From an uncultured Candidatus Saccharibacteria bacterium (GTDB lineage: Bacteria; Patescibacteriota; Saccharimonadia; Saccharimonadales; Saccharimonadaceae), in NCBI GenBank assembly GCA_938030585.1, contig CALHIA010000090.1, positions 1 to 10,287 on the forward strand: a stretch of 10,287 nt of DNA, given 5' to 3'. Below the pieces are notes generated by a model. It ran no database searches, was not told the DNA's origin, and worked only from the letters and a program-made list of their open reading frames with translations. The position numbers were made by a program, and so were the translations under genes. Shown one piece after another: positions 5,689 through 10,287 of this stretch (positions within the stretch are counted from its first letter, which is position 1; every line of letters starts with the position of its first letter).

Positions 5689-6687
5689 ATGGATAATTCA
5701 AACAACAATCCTTTTCTTGCATCGAATCAATTTAATCAATCTGGTCAAACTCCAGCTAATTTCGGTGCTAATAACCCTTCAGGAAATAACCCATTCGCTC
5801 AGGCTAACCCAGTCTCTTCGATGAATAATTCAACCCCTGCTAATCCAGTGACTTCTGAAGCTCCAGTGACCTCTGCTAATCCAGTGGCTTCTGAAGCTCC
5901 AGCGACCTCTGCGAACTCTGGTGATATTTATCAAAATCTCTATCAAAGTCCATTCACTCCTGGCATGCCAGCCGCGAATCCTCTAAACAAAAATTATGCC
6001 GACATGACTGGCGAAGAACGCAAGGAAGCTAGTCGTATCGCTAAGGCTAAGAACCGCATTGATCTTATGAAAACCGTGGGTCTTATCGTAGTATCTCTTC
6101 TCGCAGTACTTTTTATTGGTCTCTTTATTTGGATGTGGGTGAAGTGGAATGACGCCAGTACTAATGTGAAGGGTAAGGTCGATGTCGCTGTAGCGGAAGC
6201 TAAAAATGAACTTCAGACCAAGCTCGAATCCGAATTTGAAGAGAAAGAAAAATATCCTTATAAAGTCTTCACCGGTCCAACTGATCTTGGTGAACTTAGC
6301 TTTGAATATCCAAAAACTTGGAGTCTTTATGTCCAAAGCAATGCTAGTCGTGGTGGCGACTATGCTGCCTACCTCAACCCAGGTCAGGTCAATGTGGTCC
6401 AAGATGATACCGTGATGGCACTCCGCGTCAGTATTAAGGGTACTCTTTTCGACCAGGCGATTAGTGATTTTGCCGAAAAAGTCCGTTCTGGTGATATGAC
6501 GCTTTCCACCACCGTCGTGAATGGTAATAATGTCAACGTCTATACCGGCAAGATGGATAACGAATATCAGGGGATTATCTGTGTCTTCAAGCTTCGCGAC
6601 AAGACTGTCATGCTTCAAACCGATTCCACCAGTGTCTTCAGTGATGACTTTTATCGTATTCTCAAAACCGTGAAATTTAATAGCTAA
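5689..6687 (+). CDS. Single-pass membrane protein with Asn/Pro-rich repeat N-terminus and extracytoplasmic domain
   Basis: A 332-residue protein of unknown function. Residues 1-100 are low-complexity, rich in Asn, Pro, Ser and Ala, and include 12-residue units starting ANPV (39-74). A charged stretch follows (108-127), then one strong membrane segment (129-150, ending in aromatic IWMWVKW), then a charged helical linker (155-188). The C-terminal domain (about 190-332) holds FEYPKTWSLYV and a final FYRILKTVKF; this layout resembles small PsbP-like domains, a weak resemblance only. Positive charges before the membrane segment and the absence of a signal peptide suggest the disordered half is cytoplasmic and the folded domain outside. 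It stands alone between its own promoter and a GC-rich hairpin. The ATG is chosen because the promoter leads directly to it. Confidence 0.8.
   Translation: MDNSNNNPFLASNQFNQSGQTPANFGANNPSGNNPFAQANPVSSMNNSTPANPVTSEAPVTSANPVASEAPATSANSGDIYQNLYQSPFTPGMPAANPLNKNYADMTGEERKEASRIAKAKNRIDLMKTVGLIVVSLLAVLFIGLFIWMWVKWNDASTNVKGKVDVAVAEAKNELQTKLESEFEEKEKYPYKVFTGPTDLGELSFEYPKTWSLYVQSNASRGGDYAAYLNPGQVNVVQDDTVMALRVSIKGTLFDQAISDFAEKVRSGDMTLSTTVVNGNNVNVYTGKMDNEYQGIICVFKLRDKTVMLQTDSTSVFSDDFYRILKTVKFNS
5803..5910 (+). repeat. Three 36-bp in-frame tandem units (12-residue ANPV repeats)
   Basis: Units at 5839-5874 and 5875-5910 differ at only two bases and encode ANPVTSEAPVTS and ANPVASEAPATS. A diverged first unit at 5803-5838 encodes ANPVSSMNNSTP, and a broken fourth begins ANSG. 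The near-identity of the last two units suggests recent duplication by slippage or unequal recombination. Unit number may vary between strains. Confidence 0.85.
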
Positions 6688-6705
6688 ATTTATCCGAAAA
6701 ACCTG

Positions 6706-6734
6706 CAACCCCCGCACCATTTTGCGGGGGATTG
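6706..6734 (+). terminator. GC-rich hairpin, probable weak terminator of the membrane protein gene
   Basis: CCCCCGCA (6709-6716) pairs with TGCGGGGG (6723-6730) around a 6-nt loop. The stem is extended by CAA (6706-6708) with TTG (6732-6734) across a bulged A at 6731. No proper T-run follows, so termination would be incomplete or would depend on other factors. It lies 19 bases after the gene and about 27 bases before the kinase promoter. Confidence 0.55.
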
Positions 6735-6760
6735 TTCAAGCATTTTGCCTGAAAAATGGG

Positions 6761-6769
6761 TGCTATAAT
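6761..6769 (+). promoter_or_regulatory. Extended -10 promoter of the kinase-regulator-recO unit
   Basis: TGCTATAAT (6761-6769) is a perfect extended -10 (TGnTATAAT). It ends 6 nt before ATG 6776, predicting initiation at the start codon. No -35 is present at normal spacing. An imperfect inverted repeat, AGCATTTT (6739-6746) and AAAATG (6753-6758) followed by TGCT (6761-6764), runs into the promoter and could be an operator. Confidence 0.65.
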
Positions 6770-6775
6770 TAATTT

Positions 6776-7471
6776 ATGAATAGTGAGGTAAATGGTATTT
6801 TCGTGGTTGCGCATGACTTAAAAAGTCCCCTCACTCTTATGCGTCAAATGGCCCTCGCGATGGATTTTCAAAAGGATAGTACTGCCGAACTCGAAAAATC
6901 GCGCAATAAAATTATTCGCATTTCCGAACGCGCCATGCGTCAGGTTAATGATCTTACTAAAATTGCCCGCCTCGAAGAAGGTTTATTTACCTTAGAGCCA
7001 GTTTCCATTCGTGCCGTCTGCGACGATGTAATTTCTGAGCTTGAACAACTTTTCGCCCTCAATCAGCGCAAACTTCGTTTCGAGTACCGCAACAAAGCTC
7101 GTCTGGTGATTGGTAATTACGATTTGATTTTTAGTGTCATTTATAATTTTTGTGCCAATGCGATGTACTATTCCACGGTCGAAACCGAATCTTGCTTAAT
7201 TATTTCTGACAAAAAAGACAAGATTGTGGTCGATGTTAGGGACTTCGGTCCGAGCCTCCCCACTACGGTTTGGCGTCAAATCAAGGCTGGTCTCACTGCG
7301 CCTACCAGCATTTCGATGCGTCCCGGCAGTTCTGGCTTAGGTCTTTATATCGCTTCGAAATTTGCTAAATATCTTAACGCGGAAGTCTCCGCCGTGCGTC
7401 ACCGCGACGGTACGAGTTTTCAGGTAATTTTACCAGTCTCACACCAGGCAATTTTACCGATGTTTGATTAG
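6776..7471 (+). CDS. Soluble sensor-less histidine kinase (HisKA-HATPase_c)
   Basis: A 231-residue kinase expected to autophosphorylate on histidine and pass the phosphate to a response regulator, most likely the one encoded next. The H-box comes almost at once: AHDLKSPLT with the phosphoacceptor His at residue 13. The dimerisation helices follow, and then the ATP-binding domain with N-box YNFCANAMYYS (about 121-131), a degenerate G1 box reading DFGPSLP instead of D-x-G-x-G, and a clear G2 box SSGLGLYIASKF. There are no membrane segments and no PAS, HAMP or other input domain. The start cannot move upstream, because TAA lies two codons before the ATG in the same frame. The protein is probably cytoplasmic and takes its signal through a partner or its small size. 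The stop TAG overlaps the ribosome binding site of the next gene. Confidence 0.88.
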   Translation: MNSEVNGIFVVAHDLKSPLTLMRQMALAMDFQKDSTAELEKSRNKIIRISERAMRQVNDLTKIARLEEGLFTLEPVSIRAVCDDVISELEQLFALNQRKLRFEYRNKARLVIGNYDLIFSVIYNFCANAMYYSTVETESCLIISDKKDKIVVDVRDFGPSLPTTVWRQIKAGLTAPTSISMRPGSSGLGLYIASKFAKYLNAEVSAVRHRDGTSFQVILPVSHQAILPMFD

Positions 7472-7474
7472 GAG
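7470..7474 (+). promoter_or_regulatory. Ribosome binding site of the response regulator gene
   Basis: AGGAG, 4 nt before ATG 7479, shares bases with the kinase stop codon TAG (7469-7471). It fixes the start at 7479 rather than at the in-frame TTG 7464 and implies coupled translation of kinase and regulator. Confidence 0.8.
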
Positions 7475-7478
7475 AAAA

Positions 7479-8042
7479 ATGAGCCAGCAATCTAAAAAAT
7501 CATCATCCAAAATTACACAATCAAAGACCCCGTTACTGGAAACTATGCAGCCTAAGACCCCGCGCCCAATTTTTATTATCGAAGACGACCCAGACTTTGC
7601 AGAAATTTACCAAAAACACCTAAAGCGTAATTTTCCAGAAAATCCAGTGCAGATTTTCTATAATGCGATTGAGGCTAATGCGGCCTTTTCGGAGCTTCGC
7701 GAGGAAGAGCTGCCGTCCTTGATTATTTTAGACGTTTTGCTCACTGGTCCGGACGGCTTCACTTTATTAAATGAACTCCTCTCGTATCCAGAAACTAGTC
7801 AAATCCCGGTACTTTTGATTTCTTCATTAAATCTCGGTCAAATGTCCCTGCAAGCTTATAATGTTCGTGCGATTTTAAATAAGGAAACTTTTACGCCAGA
7901 TGATTTTGTGGCAAAGATTAAAGATATTCTATCTCCAGTCACAAAAACCTCATTAGCTAATCATCTAGAAACCACCGAAGCTTCCAATGAAGAATCAATT
8001 CCAGGCCGCACCCTTCGAGTCAAGGAGAGGAATTATGCCTGA
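7479..8042 (+). CDS. Stand-alone response regulator (REC domain, no output domain)
   Basis: A 187-residue receiver protein, presumably the phosphorylation target of the kinase encoded directly upstream. Residues 1-28 form a Ser/Thr/Lys-rich extension. The receiver domain (about 30-148) has the acidic pair D36/D37 in IFIIEDDPDF, the phosphoacceptor D85 in LIILDVLLTGPDG, S115 in VLLISS as the conserved Ser/Thr, and K135 in ILNKETF. All the residues needed for phosphotransfer are therefore present. The last 40 residues are polar and have no helix-turn-helix or enzymatic motif. Output is thus likely through protein-protein contact or phosphate relay rather than direct DNA binding. The 3' end overlaps recO by 8 bases (ATGCCTGA). 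TGA here is a true stop at the end of a recognisable gene. Confidence 0.88.
   Translation: MSQQSKKSSSKITQSKTPLLETMQPKTPRPIFIIEDDPDFAEIYQKHLKRNFPENPVQIFYNAIEANAAFSELREEELPSLIILDVLLTGPDGFTLLNELLSYPETSQIPVLLISSLNLGQMSLQAYNVRAILNKETFTPDDFVAKIKDILSPVTKTSLANHLETTEASNEESIPGRTLRVKERNYA
8022..8030 (+). promoter_or_regulatory. Strong ribosome binding site of recO
   Basis: AAGGAGAGG lies inside the end of the response regulator gene, 4 nt before ATG 8035. It is the strongest Shine-Dalgarno match in the window and rules out the upstream in-frame ATG at 7987 as the main recO start. Confidence 0.8.
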
Positions 8043-8736
8043 TTTGCGTACTGAGGCGATTGTGCTCTCGCGTGTCAAATATCAAGAGTCCGACCGCATT
8101 CTCACGCTGCTGACTCCAGAAGGTCGCTTTTCGGCTATTGCGCGCGGCGTACGTAAGGAACGCTCTAAATTAGCTGGCAGTATTGAACCTTTCACGGTTT
8201 CCGACGTGGTCCTGCATTTTAAATCGCAAAACACCGATTCAGGCAGCCTCGCAATTCTGACTTCTGCCACTATGTTGAAGTTTTATCAAAATATCATTAC
8301 CGATCTCGATACTTTAACTATCGCTTCGAATTTTCTTAAAGTTATTAATCGTCTGACCAACGACGCTGATTCTAAGGAATATTTTCAGCTTCTAAAAAAT
8401 GTCCTTTCGGCACTAAACACAGCGGAAAAATATCAAATTCCACTCGTTGAGACGCATTTTTATCTTAATCTCGCCTTTATTTCTGGCGAAATGATCAATC
8501 TCGCTACCGATTCGAATGGCGACCGACTCACTCTTGACGGTTCTTATAATTGGCATAGCTTTGACCGCTGCTTTGTGCTCGCGGCAGACGGCGCCGGAGA
8601 ATTTAATGCCGATACAATCAAAATTCTGCGTCTTATGACGTCCATGCCGGTCGCCACTATTTTAAAAATTAAAGACATTCACACTCACCTCGATGCACTG
8701 AATATTATTTTGCGCACCCTGCGTGAAATGTTCTAA
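8035..8736 (+). CDS. recO: DNA repair and recombination mediator RecO
   Basis: RecO works with RecR (and RecF) to load RecA onto SSB-coated single-stranded DNA and can anneal complementary strands. The 233-residue product opens with the family's OB-fold domain: TEAIVLSRVKYQESDRI, LLTPEGRFSAIARGVRK and IEPFTVSDVVLHF (about 6-62). A helical C-terminal region follows. Only one cysteine is present (in FDRCFVL), so the four-cysteine zinc site found in many RecO proteins, such as that of Deinococcus, is missing; E. coli RecO also lacks it. The start at 8035 is set by the strong AAGGAGAGG site. The gene overlaps the response regulator by 8 bases, placing repair at the end of a two-component cluster. 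A weak hairpin (AGAG 8742-8745 with CTCT 8753-8756) follows. Confidence 0.9.
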   Translation: MPDLRTEAIVLSRVKYQESDRILTLLTPEGRFSAIARGVRKERSKLAGSIEPFTVSDVVLHFKSQNTDSGSLAILTSATMLKFYQNIITDLDTLTIASNFLKVINRLTNDADSKEYFQLLKNVLSALNTAEKYQIPLVETHFYLNLAFISGEMINLATDSNGDRLTLDGSYNWHSFDRCFVLAADGAGEFNADTIKILRLMTSMPVATILKIKDIHTHLDALNIILRTLREMF

Positions 8737-8763
8737 CGCCCAGAGGTCACCGCTCTAATTTTG

Positions 8764-8772
8764 TGGTATAAT
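8764..8772 (+). promoter_or_regulatory. Extended -10 promoter of glyS
   Basis: TGGTATAAT (8764-8772) matches TGnTATAAT exactly. There is no recognisable -35. Initiation would fall near 8779, giving a leader of about 19 nt that contains the ribosome binding site. Unlike the promoters at 3083, 5689 and 6776, this one leaves room for a normal leader. Confidence 0.65.
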
Positions 8773-8787
8773 AAAGAAAAACTAACC

Positions 8788-8792
8788 AGGAG
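8788..8792 (+). promoter_or_regulatory. Ribosome binding site of glyS
   Basis: AGGAG, 5 nt before ATG 8798. It decides the start: the in-frame GTG at 8792 would overlap this site and cannot be the real initiation codon. Confidence 0.85.
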
Positions 8793-8797
8793 TGTTT

Positions 8798-10135
8798 ATG
8801 GCAAAATTAGAAGATATTGTCAGCTTATGTAAACGTAGAGGATTTATTTTCCAAGGCTCCGATGTCTATGGCGGTATGGCTGGTACCTGGGATTTTGGTT
8901 CACTCGGCGTTAGTTTAAAGAAAAAGCTCAAAGATCTTTGGTGGCAATATTGGGTGGAAAATCGTAATGATATGTACGGTGTCGATGCTGCTATTATTAT
9001 GAACCCACGTACCTGGGTCGCCTCCGGTCACGCCGCCACTTTTTCCGATCCTTTGGTCGAATGTAAATCTTGTCATGGTCGTTTTCGTGCCGATAAATTA
9101 GCTAAAACTGCCGAAGGTCATGACCTCTCTACTGAAATCACTGGCGAAGAACTGATTAAAGCCGGCATCAAATGTCCTACTTGTGGCAAGATTGAATGGG
9201 GTGAAGTTAAACCATTTAATATGATGTTCCAGACCCACGTCGGTGCCGTGTCAGATAATAGCTCGATCGCCTATCTTCGTCCAGAGACCGCCCAAGGTAT
9301 TTTCACGAATTATAAGAACGTGGTCGATACAATTTATCCAGACCTGCCATTCGGTCTAGCTCAACAGGGAAAAGCCTTCCGTAATGAAATTTCTCCACGC
9401 GATTTTATTTTCCGTTGCCGCGAGCTCGAACAGATGGAAATCGAATATTTTGTCAATCCAAAAGATTGGGAACGCATTTTCGATGAACTTCTCGCTGATG
9501 TGCATGACTTCCTGGAGAATGTTGTGAAACTTCCAGCTGATAAAATTCATGAATACGACGTTCCAGCCGCTGACCGTGCCCACTACTCTAAGCGTACTAT
9601 TGATCTTGAATTTGATTACCCAATCGGCTGCGAAGAATTGATGGGCATCGCTTATCGTACCGACTTTGATCTTGGTAACATCGAGCGTGAATCGAAGAAA
9701 AGTATGGTTTATCGCGATAAGCGCACTGGTGAAACTTTTGTACCTCACGTCATCGAGCCATCTTTCGGTGTCGAACGTTTGATCATGGCTGTACTTTCGA
9801 ATGCTTATCACGAAGACGAAACTAGTGGCGAAAAGCGTATCGTTTTGCAGCTCCCAGAACATCTTGCCCCATATCGTTTCTGCGTTTCGCCTTTGCTTAA
9901 GAATAAGCCAGAACTAGTGGAAAAAGCTAAGTCTGTCTATGCTAAACTTCGTGAGAAGTATGGCAATGTCACTTGGGATGATTCTGGTAATATCGGTAAG
10001 CGTTATCACAAGCAGGATGAAATCGGTACGCCAAAATGTGTGGTTGTCGACTTCGATACCCTTGAAGACGACACTGTGACTGTGCGTGATCGCGACACTA
10101 TGGCTCAAACTCGCGTCAAAATTTCAGATCTCTAA
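8798..10135 (+). CDS. glyS: Glycine--tRNA ligase (single-chain, homodimeric type)
   Basis: This class II synthetase attaches glycine to tRNA-Gly in the cytoplasm. At 445 residues it is the one-chain dimeric type, not the two-subunit GlyQ/GlyS form of E. coli. Visible parts are the N-terminal GFIFQGSDVYGGMAGTWDFG (15-34), a putative zinc ribbon with C89-x2-C92 and C126-x2-C129 inside the insertion, RPETAQGIF (161-169), motif 2 FRNEISPRDFIFRCRELEQ (194-212), motif 3 EPSFGVERLIMAVL (320-333) and the anticodon-binding domain (about 346-445, beginning RIVLQLPEHLAPY). The ATG at 8798 is set by AGGAG. The gene has its own extended -10 promoter. No terminator hairpin is seen in the 36 bases before the next gene, so read-through into the lipoprotein gene is possible. 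Confidence 0.97.
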   Translation: MAKLEDIVSLCKRRGFIFQGSDVYGGMAGTWDFGSLGVSLKKKLKDLWWQYWVENRNDMYGVDAAIIMNPRTWVASGHAATFSDPLVECKSCHGRFRADKLAKTAEGHDLSTEITGEELIKAGIKCPTCGKIEWGEVKPFNMMFQTHVGAVSDNSSIAYLRPETAQGIFTNYKNVVDTIYPDLPFGLAQQGKAFRNEISPRDFIFRCRELEQMEIEYFVNPKDWERIFDELLADVHDFLENVVKLPADKIHEYDVPAADRAHYSKRTIDLEFDYPIGCEELMGIAYRTDFDLGNIERESKKSMVYRDKRTGETFVPHVIEPSFGVERLIMAVLSNAYHEDETSGEKRIVLQLPEHLAPYRFCVSPLLKNKPELVEKAKSVYAKLREKYGNVTWDDSGNIGKRYHKQDEIGTPKCVVVDFDTLEDDTVTVRDRDTMAQTRVKISDL

Positions 10136-10171
10136 AATAAAAAGAGGTAAAATAAAAAAGGAGACCATTTT

Positions 10172-10287
10172 GTGAAAAAAATGATCTTATCGACAGTTGC
10201 GCTTTTGACGATTGTTTCACTAGCTGCTTGTTCAAACAAACAAGACACAAAGAAGGAAACTTCAAATAGTCAATCAGCTACTAAAGT
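10172..10287 (+). CDS. N-terminal part of a secreted lipoprotein, cut by the window edge
   Basis: The first 38 codons of a lipoprotein of unknown function. A GTG start is preceded by AAGGAG (10158-10163) at 8 nt, so GTG is preferred over the in-frame ATG at 10181. The signal peptide is MKKMILSTVALLTIVSLAAC: basic start, hydrophobic core and lipobox L-A-A-C with the lipid-bearing cysteine at residue 20. It would be exported by Sec, lipidated by Lgt and cut by Lsp. The residues after the cysteine (SNKQDTKKETSNSQ) are a polar, Ser/Thr/Lys-rich linker like that of Firmicutes substrate-binding or PrsA-type lipoproteins. Serine codons are mainly TCA and threonine codons ACA/ACG/ACT, while the upstream genes favour TCT/TCC and ACC/ACT; 38 codons are too few to be sure. 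The mature domain lies beyond the window. Confidence 0.8.
   Translation, partial: MKKMILSTVALLTIVSLAACSNKQDTKKETSNSQSATK

Noticed and set aside
5983..6720. Minus-strand open frame of 245 codons opposite the repeat-bearing membrane protein
   Set aside because: The plus-strand gene has a promoter, a membrane segment and coherent codon use. The antisense frame starts inside the terminator-like hairpin and has no ribosome binding site.
7987..8034. Longer recO start at ATG 7987
   Set aside because: The added residues do not match the RecO N-terminus, and the strong AAGGAGAGG site points to ATG 8035.
8792..8797. GTG start for glyS
   Set aside because: The GTG overlaps the AGGAG ribosome binding site. 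ATG 8798 has correct spacing and gives the usual N-terminus.
1..10287. Alternative genetic code with TGA as glycine or tryptophan
   Set aside because: The response regulator ends at TGA, all recognised proteins end at expected lengths, and no family motif needs a read-through TGA.

Overview
The window looks like a stretch of a small-genome Patescibacteria (CPR) chromosome, most likely Saccharibacteria (TM7) or a close relative. This is an inference from general character, not from a database match: short single-copy housekeeping genes, tight gene overlaps, NusA without the C-terminal repeats, a THUMP/Trm11-like methyltransferase beside ribosomal protein L27, a trimmed exonuclease VII, and several membrane or surface proteins of unknown role. 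TGA, TAA and TAG all serve as stops at the ends of recognisable genes, and no recognisable gene needs TGA as glycine. This argues for the standard bacterial code and against the code-25 lineages (Gracilibacteria/Absconditabacteria).

Layout. (1) 2-193: C-terminal end of an unrecognised protein. (2) 195-1521: a self-contained nusA unit with a consensus -35/-10 promoter, a leader holding a GNRA-capped hairpin, the gene and a strong terminator. (3) 1582-3098, minus strand: a Trm11/TrmG10-like THUMP methyltransferase overlapping rpmA (L27), ending in a terminator that faces the nusA terminator. (4) 3099-5617, plus strand: a divergently expressed flippase-like (LPG-synthase TM/UPF0104) membrane protein overlapping xseA, which overlaps xseB. 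(5) 5655-6687: a single-pass membrane protein with an Asn/Pro-rich repeat-bearing N-terminus and a small extracytoplasmic domain. (6) 6761-8736: a histidine kinase with no sensor region, a response regulator with no output domain, and recO, in one overlapping cluster. (7) 8764-10135: glycyl-tRNA synthetase (single-chain type). (8) 10172-10287: the first 38 codons of a secreted lipoprotein, cut by the window edge.

The most interesting pattern is in the promoters. Three separate transcription-unit heads (the methyltransferase at 3083, the membrane protein at 5689, the kinase at 6776) have a -10 hexamer ending exactly 6 nt before the ATG and no Shine-Dalgarno sequence. A fourth (3116) has TATAAT 9 nt before its ATG. 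These predict leaderless or near-leaderless mRNAs. In contrast nusA, glyS and the operon-internal genes xseB, the response regulator and recO carry clear Shine-Dalgarno sites. The divergent pair at 3083/3116 packs both -10 elements within about 17 bp, back to back. The two-component pair is also unusual in being soluble, sensor-less and output-less, and translationally linked to the recombination-repair gene recO. No tRNA, rRNA, CRISPR array, insertion sequence or phage gene was seen, and no gene-free stretch exceeds about 140 bases.
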